64,000 nt of DNA from Flavobacteriaceae bacterium NBU2977 (GCA_019931105.1 JAIOUW010000006.1:106507-170506); one strand, 5' to 3'. Numbered from the stretch's first letter, positions 26,647 through 35,818 are shown. Program-made: numbers and translations. Notes: generated by a model from the sequence alone, not told the origin.

Positions 26647-27423
26647 TTACCAAACCCCCAGCCCATTGATCAATAAAACACGGATCCCAACAATGAATAC
26701 CAAAAGGGCGGTCACGCGCTTAATGCCATTGGGGGATAATCTTTTTAGGCTCAAACGAATACCCAATTGTCCACCAAAGAAGACACAAGCCGCCAAAATC
26801 AGGGTTTCCTTCAAAGGAAGCTCTAAAGTTCCTGCGGATATCAATCCTATCAATCCGGAAATCGAATTGACCAAAATGAAAAAACTGGCCAAGGCGGCAA
26901 TTTTCAAAGCCCTTCCCCACTGTAAATGATTTAGAATCGGTGCAAGGAAAATACCACCGCCAATACCAACGAGCCCCGACAACAATCCTATTGCACCACC
27001 AATCAAAAAACTGAACCCCTTGGGATATGTTTTCGTTCGTTCCGAACCAACATTCGCCGAAAAAGTCTGGTAAGCCAACGCCAATGACGAAACGATCAGC
27101 GAACACCCCAATATAATGAAGAATACTTTTTCGCTCAACCGAAATGTAGCCCCTAAGTAGGCCAAGGGAACACTACTGATTACGAAAGGTAAAAAATCCT
27201 TTAGTTTGGCATGTCCGTGTTTGAAATACAAAAAAGTACTGCCCGATACCACGACCAAATTGCAGATCAAGGCAATAGATCGAATCGGAAAGAAGGAGAC
27301 AAAAAAAATGGCCAACAAAGCCAAATAACTGGATCCACCTCCGAACCCTACGGAAGAATATAACGTCGCCACCACAAAAAAACCGAGGCACAAAAGAACA
27401 AGGTGCTCACCCGAGATCAGCAT
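26647..27423 (-). CDS. TauE/SafE family membrane transporter
   Basis: A 258-residue protein with about seven to eight membrane helices and the family signature GSSYLALLAIF with a second repeat around GGAIGLLSGLVGIGGGIFLAP. TauE/SafE members export or import sulfite, sulfoacetate and other sulfur or organic anions. Its start overlaps the end of moeB by 17 bases inside the cofactor operon, so a role in molybdate or sulfur anion movement is an attractive inference. Substrate specificity cannot be read from sequence. Confidence 0.87.
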   Translation of the reverse strand: MLISGEHLVLLCLGFFVVATLYSSVGFGGGSSYLALLAIFFVSFFPIRSIALICNLVVVSGSTFLYFKHGHAKLKDFLPFVISSVPLAYLGATFRLSEKVFFIILGCSLIVSSLALAYQTFSANVGSERTKTYPKGFSFLIGGAIGLLSGLVGIGGGIFLAPILNHLQWGRALKIAALASFFILVNSISGLIGLISAGTLELPLKETLILAACVFFGGQLGIRLSLKRLSPNGIKRVTALLVFIVGIRVLLINGLGVW

Positions 27424-28480
27424 AAGTGTGCAATTTACTCATTCCGCCATTTACGTTTACGAAAGTTTTTTGTGGATACCATTCCTGTAAGAGGGCTAGT
27501 GCCTTTCTGCTTCTGATACCTGATTGACAGAGCAGATAAACAGGTTTGCTCAAATCGATTTCTTCTTGGCGTTCTTTCAATTCTGACAATGGAATGTGCT
27601 TGGCCATTTTGAGATTGGCAAGACTATATTCTTCATCTGTACGCACATCGATTAACTCAATTTCATTATCTGACAACAAGGGCATCAAACCTATTGCTTC
27701 GATCGAGTGCATTTTTTCATCACAAGCAAATTCATAACTATTGGCCAGTTCTGAAATTTTCAGGTTGGCTTCTACTTTATTGAATTTTATCTTTTGAATG
27801 CGCTGCGAGAGTCCATCGTATAACAACAATCTTCCGGATAGGGGCTCTCCGATTCCCGTAATGATTTTTATGGTTTCAAGGGCCTGAAAATTTCCAATGA
27901 TTCCTGGTATGATCCCCAATACCCCATGTTCATTGCAATTCGGAACCTCATCTTCTTTCGGCATATCTGGGTAAAGACAGCGGTAGGTCGGCCCTGCTTC
28001 GAAATTGAATACGCTCACCTGCCCTTCATAGCCGTGCAAAGCCCCATATACAAAAGGTTTGCCCTGAACGACACAGGCATCATTGATCAAATAACGAGAG
28101 GGGAAATTATCTGTGGCATCGACGACTAAATCATATTCTGCTATAATCTGAAGTGCATTTTCCCTATTCAAGAAATCCGTGTGCGGAATCAAGTTGGTAG
28201 TCGAATTTTGCCGTTGTAATTTTTTTACGATGACCTGAACTTTGGCTTGCCCGACATCGTTCTCACCATATAAAACCTGCCTGTGCAGGTTCGATATAGC
28301 CACGGTATCATTGTCAACAATGCCCAAAGTTCCGACACCAGTCGCGTTCAAGTAAGTCAAAACAGGTATGCCAAGTCCTCCCGCTCCGACCACCAATACT
28401 TTGGCATCGGCCAATTTTTGCTGTGCTTCGGGGCCAAAGTCCTTTAAAATAACCTGTCTGTTGTATCGTTCGGAATTCAT
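27407..28480 (-). CDS. moeB: MoeB/ThiF-type adenylyltransferase fused to rhodanese domain
   Basis: A 357-residue E1-like enzyme that adenylates the C-terminal glycine of MoaD, with a C-terminal rhodanese domain that can supply sulfur. The ATP-binding motif is VVGAGGLGIPVLTYLNATGVG near residue 31, with DNDTVAISNLHRQ following. PNCNEHGVLGIIPG carries the candidate catalytic Cys. The rhodanese part (about 260-357) has DVRTDEEY and active-site CQSGIRSRKA. The CxxC zinc pairs of typical MoeB are incomplete (TYRC at the first site). It overlaps mobA by 4 bases. Confidence 0.92.
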   Translation of the reverse strand: MNSERYNRQVILKDFGPEAQQKLADAKVLVVGAGGLGIPVLTYLNATGVGTLGIVDNDTVAISNLHRQVLYGENDVGQAKVQVIVKKLQRQNSTTNLIPHTDFLNRENALQIIAEYDLVVDATDNFPSRYLINDACVVQGKPFVYGALHGYEGQVSVFNFEAGPTYRCLYPDMPKEDEVPNCNEHGVLGIIPGIIGNFQALETIKIITGIGEPLSGRLLLYDGLSQRIQKIKFNKVEANLKISELANSYEFACDEKMHSIEAIGLMPLLSDNEIELIDVRTDEEYSLANLKMAKHIPLSELKERQEEIDLSKPVYLLCQSGIRSRKALALLQEWYPQKTFVNVNGGMSKLHTYADLG

Positions 28481-29070
28481 GTAGTCAGTTTTGACAGCGC
28501 TTCTTGATAATCCTCTTGCGAATTGGCATTGAGGATGACGTTCTCATTATTGGGAAAGACCAATTTCGTTTCATTATTTATCAAAAACTTTCTCGGGCAA
28601 GTGCCATTGCCAGCCTCGAGATAGGCCACCGCAGTCTTAAGGCCTTCGGGCTCCCAAATCGCACAGAGGGGTTCGGGCAACGGGTTCTCTTTATTGGCAA
28701 ATGCAGTAGCGAATTTGCCTGAGTCACGTTCCTGAACCAATTGTTCTAAAGACGGCAAATCGATCAACGGCAGATCACAGGCCAGTACTAGCCAAGCCGC
28801 CTCAGGGTGGCGTTCGTGAGCGGACAGTATTCCGTTAAAAGGCCCTCTAAACCTATCTTTGTCGGTAAGTGTGGCGTAACCAAAAGGTACTTGGGCCTCT
28901 TGCTCTTTCCGCAGACTGATATAGGTACGTTCGCAAACTTCTCCCAATAATTGGTACAGATACTCACGTTGCGGAATACCGTGATATGCTATCAGGCCTT
29001 TGTCACTTCCCATTCGGGTACTCTTGCCTCCTGACAACACCAATCCGTATAGCTTAGCGGCTGTATTCAT
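28477..29070 (-). CDS. mobA: molybdenum cofactor guanylyltransferase-like NTP transferase
   Basis: A 197-residue nucleotidyltransferase with the signature LSGGKSTRMGSDKGLIAYHG near residues 13-32 and a second metal motif LACDLPLID near 97-105. MobA attaches GMP to molybdopterin for bis-MGD enzymes, so a DMSO-reductase-family enzyme such as nitrate reductase may exist elsewhere in the genome. It overlaps both neighbours in the operon (moeB by 4 bases, moaC by 17). Confidence 0.88.
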   Translation of the reverse strand: MNTAAKLYGLVLSGGKSTRMGSDKGLIAYHGIPQREYLYQLLGEVCERTYISLRKEQEAQVPFGYATLTDKDRFRGPFNGILSAHERHPEAAWLVLACDLPLIDLPSLEQLVQERDSGKFATAFANKENPLPEPLCAIWEPEGLKTAVAYLEAGNGTCPRKFLINNETKLVFPNNENVILNANSQEDYQEALSKLTT

Positions 29071-29530
29071 GCTTCCCTCCCGTTTTATATTCCAATTGAA
29101 TTTCGCCTATTTTGATATCGTGCGACAGTGCCTTGCACATATCGTAAATTGTCAATGCGCTTATCGAAACCCCTGTCAAAGCCTCCATTTCGACCCCGGT
29201 TCTTTCGGTGCAACTTACTTTACACTTTATTTCAAGCGTATTATCTGATGGAGTTATGTCGATCTGTACTTTTGAAAGATTCAGTTGGTGGCAAAGCGGA
29301 ATGAGTTCCGAAGTTTTTTTCACTCCTTGGATCCCTGCAATGATTGCGGTTTGAACAATGCTTCCTTTAGCCCCTAAAAAGTCCTTTTCGGCCAATGTGG
29401 AGAAAACTTCTTTCGGAAAGAATACTTTTCCGGTAGCTATTGCCATACGCTTGGTCGTTTCCTTTTCTGAAACATCGACCATATTGGCCTTGCCTTCAAT
29501 GTCTATATGTGATAGCTTATTCTGCGACAA
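29054..29530 (-). CDS. moaC: cyclic pyranopterin monophosphate synthase MoaC
   Basis: MoaC acts with MoaA in the first stage of molybdenum cofactor synthesis, turning the cyclic dihydro-GTP product into cyclic pyranopterin monophosphate. The 158 residues begin with LSHIDIEGKANMVDVSEKE, and further motifs are KKTSELIPLCHQL, CTERTGVEMEALTGVS and YDMCKAL, all canonical. The length is normal. It lies downstream of moaA after a gap of 88 bases. Confidence 0.97.
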   Translation of the reverse strand: MSQNKLSHIDIEGKANMVDVSEKETTKRMAIATGKVFFPKEVFSTLAEKDFLGAKGSIVQTAIIAGIQGVKKTSELIPLCHQLNLSKVQIDITPSDNTLEIKCKVSCTERTGVEMEALTGVSISALTIYDMCKALSHDIKIGEIQLEYKTGGKHEYSR

Positions 29531-29618
29531 TTTTTATTCCCTTTAAACGCTCTGAAAGGTACTTTGACCTAGTTCATATCAACACTTTGAACTTTTAATT
29601 TCGTATTTCCTACTTCAT

Positions 29619-30602
29619 TCAACCTCCTATCGACGTCATTGAATTGCTGAAAACACCCTCATATTTTTGTTGTGCCTCAAAACCGGTCTTGGCACGACTA
29701 CCTACCGCGTCCAAAATTAGTTTCTGCACATTTTCTGTGGTATTGGCGGATCTCATGACACTACGAAGGTTCATGCAGGGTTTGGCATACAAACAGGTAA
29801 TCACATCGCCAACGGCCGAAATGCGCAATCGATTGCATGACCCGCAAAATGTTCTACTAAAGGATGGAATGACTCCAAAACTACCTACATACCCCGGAAT
29901 CTTATAATTGATTGATGTAGAGGTCGTTGGCGATTCCAATTTATAGTAATCGGGGTGGTTCTTCCTAATAAATGCCAAAATCTTTTTGAAATCCCACTCT
30001 ATGGAATCGAAATTCCTTGACCCACCGTTAAAAGGCATTTCCTCTAAAAAACGAACGGAAACATCAAAATTCTTGGTCAATTCGAGCATGGGCAAAATGT
30101 CATCGGTGTTTTGGCCCGACAACACTACGAAATTGGTACGCACATTAAATCCTTCGGTGATCAGCCGCATCAAATTGTCATGTACAACCTCATATTGATC
30201 GCGTCTGGTAATGCGCTCAAAGGTAGCCTTGTTAATGGCGTCCAGACTAATATTCACATTTCTGATGCCCAAAGTCTTTAGTTCGTCAATATGCGGTCCG
30301 ATCAAAGTGGCGTTCGTCGTAACCGAAATATCCTGCAATCCTCTCATTTTTGAAAGATTGCGCAATAACACCATCAAATCTTTACGAACAAAAGGTTCCC
30401 CGCCCGTAATCCTGATCTTATCAATACCCTGGCCGACCAAAATCTCGCTTAGCGTCGAAAGTTCCTCGATGGTTAGCAATTTGTCGTTCTTTACAAAATC
30501 GATTCCTTCCGAAGGCATGCAATAATTGCAGCGCAGGTTGCACCGGTCGGTCACCGCCAAACGCAGGTAATTGATTTTTCGATTATGGTTGTCTACCAAC
30601 AT
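29619..30602 (-). CDS. moaA: GTP 3',8-cyclase MoaA (radical SAM)
   Basis: A 327-residue radical SAM enzyme with two iron-sulfur clusters. The N-terminal cluster motif is CNLRCNYC (CxxxCxxC), followed by TGGEPFVRKDL. The C-terminal cluster cysteines are in FCGSCNRLRIS and ITCLYAK. The C-terminus ends in SIGG, the conserved double-glycine tail needed for catalysis. It rearranges GTP to 3',8-cyclo-dihydro-GTP. It starts 21 bases downstream of the moaE stop. Confidence 0.97.
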   Translation of the reverse strand: MLVDNHNRKINYLRLAVTDRCNLRCNYCMPSEGIDFVKNDKLLTIEELSTLSEILVGQGIDKIRITGGEPFVRKDLMVLLRNLSKMRGLQDISVTTNATLIGPHIDELKTLGIRNVNISLDAINKATFERITRRDQYEVVHDNLMRLITEGFNVRTNFVVLSGQNTDDILPMLELTKNFDVSVRFLEEMPFNGGSRNFDSIEWDFKKILAFIRKNHPDYYKLESPTTSTSINYKIPGYVGSFGVIPSFSRTFCGSCNRLRISAVGDVITCLYAKPCMNLRSVMRSANTTENVQKLILDAVGSRAKTGFEAQQKYEGVFSNSMTSIGG

Positions 30603-30623
30603 ATTCTTTTTACCGCATTTTAT

Positions 30624-31046
30624 TCAGGGATGCGCGGACACCCATACTTCTTTGTTCCTGAAAATTTCCTTTTTCCAAATGGGGACAGTTTGCTTCAGGG
30701 TATCGATGATATATCGACAGGCCGGAAAACATGCATCACGATGCGCGGATGAAACCCCCACTACGACCACAGGGTCTTCCACTTTTTTGGTCCCTACGAC
30801 ATGGCGGACGACAACTTTGTTCACAGGCCATTTTTCAGAGGCCTGTGTCACAGTCTTTCGCATTTCTTTCAAGGCCATAGCCTTGTAAGTCTCAAACTCC
30901 AATGCAACGACCTCCTCATTGTTCGTGAATTCGCGAACGGCGCCGATAAAAACACAGATACCGCCGCTTGCCGGATGCGAAAGTTCTTTATAAACTCCCG
31001 AGACATCCAATTCTTCAACTATCTCTAAAATAGGTTCTTCCATCAA
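30624..31046 (-). CDS. moaE: molybdopterin synthase catalytic subunit MoaE
   Basis: MoaE forms the molybdopterin synthase tetramer with MoaD and inserts two sulfurs into cyclic pyranopterin monophosphate. The 140 residues contain HPASGGICVFIGAVRE, LEFETYKAMALKEM, SSAHRDACFPACRYIID and the lysine-containing active-site stretch VPIWKKEIF. Length is normal. It overlaps moaD by 4 bases, a coupling that fits the 1:1 complex. Confidence 0.96.
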   Translation of the reverse strand: MMEEPILEIVEELDVSGVYKELSHPASGGICVFIGAVREFTNNEEVVALEFETYKAMALKEMRKTVTQASEKWPVNKVVVRHVVGTKKVEDPVVVVGVSSAHRDACFPACRYIIDTLKQTVPIWKKEIFRNKEVWVSAHP

Positions 31047-31285
31047 CCTCCGCTTACAGGTGGAATAATCGCTATTTCATCGTCTTGCCCCAAAGTAACA
31101 TCGTCGCCCGCGTATTCACTGTTCACCGCTACGGCAAAAGAGGACAGCTTAGAAAAATCGGGATAGTCGGCGATCAACAACTCCTTCAATTCCGCGACCG
31201 ATCTGGGCTGAACACCCTTCGAAGGCAAGTCTATCGAAGATCTGCCAACAATGTCTTTCGCAATGCCAAACAACAATAATTCCAT
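31043..31285 (-). CDS. moaD: molybdopterin synthase sulfur carrier subunit MoaD
   Basis: An 80-residue ubiquitin-fold protein beginning MELLLFGIAKDIVG and ending IPPVSGG, with the required C-terminal double glycine that is adenylated by MoeB and thiocarboxylated. It is the first gene of the operon and is preceded by a leader of about 150 bases with good hairpin potential. Confidence 0.96.
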   Translation of the reverse strand: MELLLFGIAKDIVGRSSIDLPSKGVQPRSVAELKELLIADYPDFSKLSSFAVAVNSEYAGDDVTLGQDDEIAIIPPVSGG

Positions 31286-31319
31286 AATTAAACTTTCAAA
31301 AGCACAATTTACTCAAAAA

Positions 31320-31430
31320 AACAGGATTCCCTACGGCTTTGTGAACACTTTGGCATTTATCAGGTCTTATACCAAACCTATAGGTTTTCGACATCCCACT
31401 TTGCTCATTGATCCGACAGGTAGGCCCCAT
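31320..31430 (-). promoter_or_regulatory. potentially structured leader of the moa operon
   Basis: On the minus strand, ahead of moaD, TTTGGTAT (31369-31376) pairs with ATGCCAAA (31349-31356) with one G-U pair and a 12-base loop containing ACCTGAT. A palindrome AAACC-TATA-GGTTT (31374-31387) overlaps it by three bases. CCTAC (31420-31424) can pair with GTAGG (31330-31334) to enclose the whole element. A T-run (31314-31320) follows before moaD. The element matches no riboswitch class I can name with confidence, so this is structure read by eye only. Confidence 0.35.
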
Positions 31431-31474
31431 AGCCATTAAAGAATTACATTTGCCAAAGGGAAAATTCTTTCGTT

Positions 31475-32302
31475 ATGAGTGAAATAAAACAAATAACCAG
31501 CCTTCAGAACACCTTGGTCAGGGAGATTCTTGTTTTAAAGGAAAAATCACGGGAGCGCAGAAAGAAAGGTTTGTTCGTTCTCGAAGGCAGACGTGAATTA
31601 CAACTCGCGCTAAAAGGCGGTTACGAGGTCGTTACCCTTCTGTATTGTCCAGAGATTATGCCTGCAAAAGACATACTTGAAATGAAACGAATTTTGAACG
31701 ATGGAACGACGTTGATCGAACTATCGCCGAAAGTCTATCAAAAACTCGCCTACCGTGCGACTACCGAAGGGTTAATTGCCGTATCAAAAACAAAAGACCA
31801 TTCGTTGACAAATCTGGCCTTAAAAAACCGCAACCCCTTAATCTTGGTAGCGGAAGCCCCTGAAAAACCGGGAAATATCGGCGCATTGCTACGTACGGCA
31901 GATGCCGCAAATCTAGATGCGGTGTTTATCGCCAATGCCAAAGGCGATATTTATAATCCGAATATCATTCGTTCGAGCGTCGGCTGTATTTTTACTAATA
32001 GTATTGCTATGGGTTCTACATCCGATATCATATCCTATTTGAAAGAACATGATATTTCTATTTTCTGTGCGGCCTTGACTGCTTCAAAAAATTACACCAA
32101 TATCGATTATACCAAGGGAAGTGCAATAGTTGTTGGCACCGAATCGACGGGCCTAACATACGATTGGCTTGAGAATTCCGACCAGAATATCGTAATACCC
32201 ATGCAAGGCGAAATCGATTCGATGAACGTATCGGTTTCCGCCGCAATACTTATCTTTGAGGCAAAGAGACAACGGGATTTTTCAACTCCGAACGCAATTT
32301 AG
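31475..32302 (+). CDS. TrmH/SpoU family RNA 2'-O-methyltransferase
   Basis: A 275-residue SPOUT methyltransferase. The N-terminal substrate-binding domain includes RRKKGLFVLEGRRELQLAL. The SPOUT core has EAPEKPGNIGALLRTADAA (motif 1), SSVGCIFTNSI, the GTESTGL turn and IPMQGEIDSMNVSVSAAILIFE (motif 3), which forms the knotted SAM site. It methylates a ribose in tRNA or rRNA; which one cannot be told by eye. It lies divergent from the moa operon across 189 bases and starts a plus-strand series to purA. Confidence 0.93.
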   Translation: MSEIKQITSLQNTLVREILVLKEKSRERRKKGLFVLEGRRELQLALKGGYEVVTLLYCPEIMPAKDILEMKRILNDGTTLIELSPKVYQKLAYRATTEGLIAVSKTKDHSLTNLALKNRNPLILVAEAPEKPGNIGALLRTADAANLDAVFIANAKGDIYNPNIIRSSVGCIFTNSIAMGSTSDIISYLKEHDISIFCAALTASKNYTNIDYTKGSAIVVGTESTGLTYDWLENSDQNIVIPMQGEIDSMNVSVSAAILIFEAKRQRDFSTPNAI

Positions 32303-32332
32303 CATTACCTTGTCGATACAAACCGAACCTAG

Positions 32333-33559
32333 ATGAGTTTCCTTTTTTATATTATCATTGCGATTTTAGTTTTTCAATTTATAGTCGAGACTTGTTTGGA
32401 TGTTCTCAATGCCCGGCACTATAATGATCCGGTACCGGAAGAATTGAACGATGTCTTTGATATTGCCGAATATCAAAAATCACAGGAATACAAGAGGATC
32501 CGTTACCGATTTGGGCTCGTAAGCGCTACATTTTCATTATTGCTGACCTTGGCATTCTTGATTTTCGGCGGGTTCGAATGGGTAGATGGTATCGTTAGAG
32601 ATATTACCGACAACCCTATTTTAATGGCGTTATTTTTCTTCGGAATCATAATGATCGGAAGTGATATAGTTACTACCCCCTTTTCATACTATTCGACTTT
32701 CGTCATCGAGGAAAAATTCGGGTTCAACAAAACAACATCCGGCCTCTTCTTTATGGACAAATTGAAAGGATGGCTGGTGTCGGGAATACTTGGGGGCGGA
32801 ATTTTGGCGGCCATCATCTGGTTTTATCAATGGGCCGGCAACTATTTCTGGGTCTATGCTTGGGCCATTGTCGCATTTTTTACACTTTTCATGAATCTTT
32901 TTTATAGTCGCTTGATCGTGCCTTTGTTCAACAAACAGTCACCTTTGGAACCTGGCAGTCTTAAGACCAAGATTGAAGACTATGCCAAAAAAGTCGGTTT
33001 TGAGCTCAAGAACATATTCGTAATCGACGGTTCAAAACGATCGACAAAAGCAAATGCCTACTTTTCAGGATTTGGAAAAGAAAAACGTATTACCTTATAC
33101 GATACACTTGTCAAGGATCTCGATGAAGATGAGATCGTAGCGGTTCTTGCACATGAGGTCGGGCATTATAAACGAAGACATATAATTATCAACCTTGCCA
33201 CAACTATATTATTGACCGGATTGACTTTGTTCATTCTCTCCCTTTTTATCAACAATCCTGAAATTTCCAAGGCCATAGGGGTTACACGCCCTAGTTTTCA
33301 TGCCGCCCTGATCGGCTTCGGAATACTGTACAGCCCCATTTCAGAAGTTACCGGGCTAATTATGAACTATTTCTCACGCAAATTCGAGTATGAGGCCGAT
33401 GACTATGCAAAAAATACATTTGCCCCATCACCTCTTATTAGTTCGTTAAAAAAACTTTCCAGTAATAACCTGAGCAACCTCACCCCCCACCCTGCCTATG
33501 TATTCATGCATTATTCACACCCGACACTAATCGATAGGATCAAGAATCTTAGGGCATAA
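32333..33559 (+). CDS. M48 family Ste24-like CAAX-type zinc metallopeptidase
   Basis: A 408-residue integral membrane protease with about seven hydrophobic segments, including an N-terminal one at residues 3-20. The zinc motif is HEVGH at 274-278 and the third ligand lies in FEYEADDYA near residue 352. The sequence SKRSTKANAYFSGFGKEKRI and the C-terminal HYSHPTLIDRI are typical Ste24 family. In bacteria it is thought to act in membrane protein quality control, since prenylated substrates are absent; that is inference. Confidence 0.93.
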   Translation: MSFLFYIIIAILVFQFIVETCLDVLNARHYNDPVPEELNDVFDIAEYQKSQEYKRIRYRFGLVSATFSLLLTLAFLIFGGFEWVDGIVRDITDNPILMALFFFGIIMIGSDIVTTPFSYYSTFVIEEKFGFNKTTSGLFFMDKLKGWLVSGILGGGILAAIIWFYQWAGNYFWVYAWAIVAFFTLFMNLFYSRLIVPLFNKQSPLEPGSLKTKIEDYAKKVGFELKNIFVIDGSKRSTKANAYFSGFGKEKRITLYDTLVKDLDEDEIVAVLAHEVGHYKRRHIIINLATTILLTGLTLFILSLFINNPEISKAIGVTRPSFHAALIGFGILYSPISEVTGLIMNYFSRKFEYEADDYAKNTFAPSPLISSLKKLSSNNLSNLTPHPAYVFMHYSHPTLIDRIKNLRA

Positions 33560-33603
33560 TTTTTGTTGCTTGGTAGAAAAGATCAGCGTATTTTTAATAT
33601 TCC

Positions 33604-35808
33604 ATGACCCAAGCTGTAATAGAAAAAGAAAACAAGGAAATAGCAAAACAGTACAAAGAACTGTTGCGTATTAGCTATCAGACTTTATCAGATGATGATA
33701 AAAAACTGATACGTTCCGCTTTTGAAATTGCCGTTGACGCGCATAAGGACCAACGCCGAAAATCAGGGGAGGCCTATATCTTTCATCCTATTGCAGTGGC
33801 AAAGATCGTGGCTTTCGAAATCGGACTCGACGCCGTCTCCATTGCTTCTGCCCTATTGCACGATGTAGTAGAAGACTCAGAATATACTTTGGACGATATC
33901 GATCGTATGTTCGGTGAAACGGTCGCACGGATCGTTGATGGACTTACCAAAATCGCCCACCTGAAAAAAGATATGAATATCTCGCAACAGGCGGAGAATT
34001 TCAGAAAAATGTTATTGACCCTTCATGATGATGTGAGGGTGATCATTATCAAGATTGCCGACCGTTATCACAATATGCTCACATTGGATTCGATGCCCGA
34101 ACATAAACAGGTACAGATGGCATCCGAAACCTTATATATCTATGCTCCCCTGGCCCATAGGATCGGTCTTTATAATATCAAGACCGAATTGGAGGACCTC
34201 AGCCTTAAATATACCGAGCCGAACGTCTATGATGACATTAAGAAGAAAATCGAAGGCTCTAAAGAAGAACAACAGGCCTATATCGATGCCTTTACGGGCA
34301 TTATCGAAAAATCTTTGGATAAGGAGGGGCTCAAGTACATCATTAAAGGTCGTATGAAGTCCATTTATTCGATGCGCAGAAAAATGAAGGCGCAAAACGT
34401 GACTTTTGATGAAATCTACGACAAGTTCGCCATTCGTATTATTTACGCATCAGAAAGAGAGAACGAGAAGTTTTTGGCCTGGAAAATATATTCCATTGTA
34501 ACCGACCACTTCACTCCGAACCCAGTAAGATTGCGTGACTGGATATCTTCTCCAAAATCAACAGGTTATGAAGCGTTGCATATAACCGTAATGGGCCCAG
34601 AAGGAAAATGGGTGGAAGTACAGATCCGCAGCGAGCGCATGCACGAAATAGCCGAAAAAGGCTATGCGGCACATTTCAAGTACAAACATGGGGACCAAAA
34701 AGAGCAGGGAATCGACGTTTGGCTGAACCGCCTACAGGAAGCACTGGAAAACGCGAATACCAACGCCGTTGATTTTGTTGAAGAATTCAAATTGAATCTC
34801 TACTCCAAAGAAATTTTCGTCTTTACACCGCAGGGCGATCTAAAATCATTGCCAAAAGGGGCCACACCCCTAGACTTCGCATTTAACATCCATACCGAGG
34901 TCGGCATGCGTACCCGCGGGGCCAAGGTCAATGGTAAATTGGTGCCCTTGAACACAACATTGAACAGTGGGGACCAAGTGGAAATCATTACTTCCGAACA
35001 GGCCAAACCGAATCAGAATTGGCTCGATTATGCGACCACGGCAAGGGCAAGGGCCAAAATAAAGTCGTCGTTGCGCGAAGAGAAAAAAAGTGTGGCCGAA
35101 GAAGGCAAAGAAGTGCTGCGAAGAAAGCTAAAATCGCAAAAGATCACCCTTAACGAAGATGTTGTCAACAAAATGGTCGTCTATTTTAAATTGAAGACCA
35201 GTTTAGATCTTTTCTATCGAGTCGGTATCGGCTCGATAGACAATCAAAGGATCAAGGATTTTGCATCTTCTTACAGTAACGCATTCATTAGCTTCTTCAA
35301 AAATAAGATACGCCGTACTCCCGTACCCGAAGATATTGACAAAGACGAGATTACTTCAAAATACGATATGCTCGTCTTTGGAAAGGAAGAGGAAAAACTG
35401 GACTATAAACTATCACAATGCTGCAACCCCATACCGGGTGATGAGGTATTCGGTTTTATAAGTGTAAATGATGGCATTAAAGTCCATAAAAAAAACTGCC
35501 CAAATGCCATTTCTTTGCAGTCAAATTATGCCTACCGCATTATCAGCGCCAAATGGATAGATTCGACCCAAGAAGAGTTCAAATCTGAAATTCATTTGAC
35601 AGGCATAGACAATTTGGGCCTTGTCAGCGAGATTACCGAGGTTATATCCAACAACATGCACGTAAACATGCGCAATCTCAATTTCAGCACCGACGGAGGC
35701 ACCTTCACTGGCCGAATTACAGTGGTCGTCAAAAACAACGGTATCCTCAAGAAATTGATTACTAATCTGAAGCAGATAAACGGCATTGACAAAGTCACGC
35801 GGGTTTAA
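33604..35808 (+). CDS. RelA/SpoT bifunctional (p)ppGpp synthetase/hydrolase
   Basis: A 734-residue long RSH enzyme that governs the stringent response. The N-terminal HD hydrolase domain has FHPIAVAKI and LLHDVVEDSEYT and looks intact. The synthetase domain contains the GRMKSIYSMRRKM and YDKFAIRIIY motifs and EVQIRSERMHEIAEKGYAAH. A TGS domain starts near residue 400 (FVFTPQGDLKSLPKGATPLDFAF), and a zinc-finger/helical region with CCNPIPGDEVFGF and a C-terminal ACT domain follow. As usually the only long RSH in Bacteroidetes, it is expected to do both reactions. Confidence 0.96.
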   Translation: MTQAVIEKENKEIAKQYKELLRISYQTLSDDDKKLIRSAFEIAVDAHKDQRRKSGEAYIFHPIAVAKIVAFEIGLDAVSIASALLHDVVEDSEYTLDDIDRMFGETVARIVDGLTKIAHLKKDMNISQQAENFRKMLLTLHDDVRVIIIKIADRYHNMLTLDSMPEHKQVQMASETLYIYAPLAHRIGLYNIKTELEDLSLKYTEPNVYDDIKKKIEGSKEEQQAYIDAFTGIIEKSLDKEGLKYIIKGRMKSIYSMRRKMKAQNVTFDEIYDKFAIRIIYASERENEKFLAWKIYSIVTDHFTPNPVRLRDWISSPKSTGYEALHITVMGPEGKWVEVQIRSERMHEIAEKGYAAHFKYKHGDQKEQGIDVWLNRLQEALENANTNAVDFVEEFKLNLYSKEIFVFTPQGDLKSLPKGATPLDFAFNIHTEVGMRTRGAKVNGKLVPLNTTLNSGDQVEIITSEQAKPNQNWLDYATTARARAKIKSSLREEKKSVAEEGKEVLRRKLKSQKITLNEDVVNKMVVYFKLKTSLDLFYRVGIGSIDNQRIKDFASSYSNAFISFFKNKIRRTPVPEDIDKDEITSKYDMLVFGKEEEKLDYKLSQCCNPIPGDEVFGFISVNDGIKVHKKNCPNAISLQSNYAYRIISAKWIDSTQEEFKSEIHLTGIDNLGLVSEITEVISNNMHVNMRNLNFSTDGGTFTGRITVVVKNNGILKKLITNLKQINGIDKVTRV

Positions 35809-35818
35809 AATTTAAATG

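Noticed and set aside
31327..31428. TPP riboswitch-like order GGGG, TGAGC, ACCTGAT, ATGCC, GTAGGGAA upstream of moaD
   Set aside because: P1, P2 and P4/P5 pairings of a TPP aptamer cannot be formed, CTGAGA is not intact, and the downstream genes are not thiamine genes.
31251..31439. 63-codon plus-strand ORF overlapping the moaD start and leader
   Set aside because: It overlaps coding sequence on the other strand, has no recognisable domain and no ribosome-binding site; probably chance.
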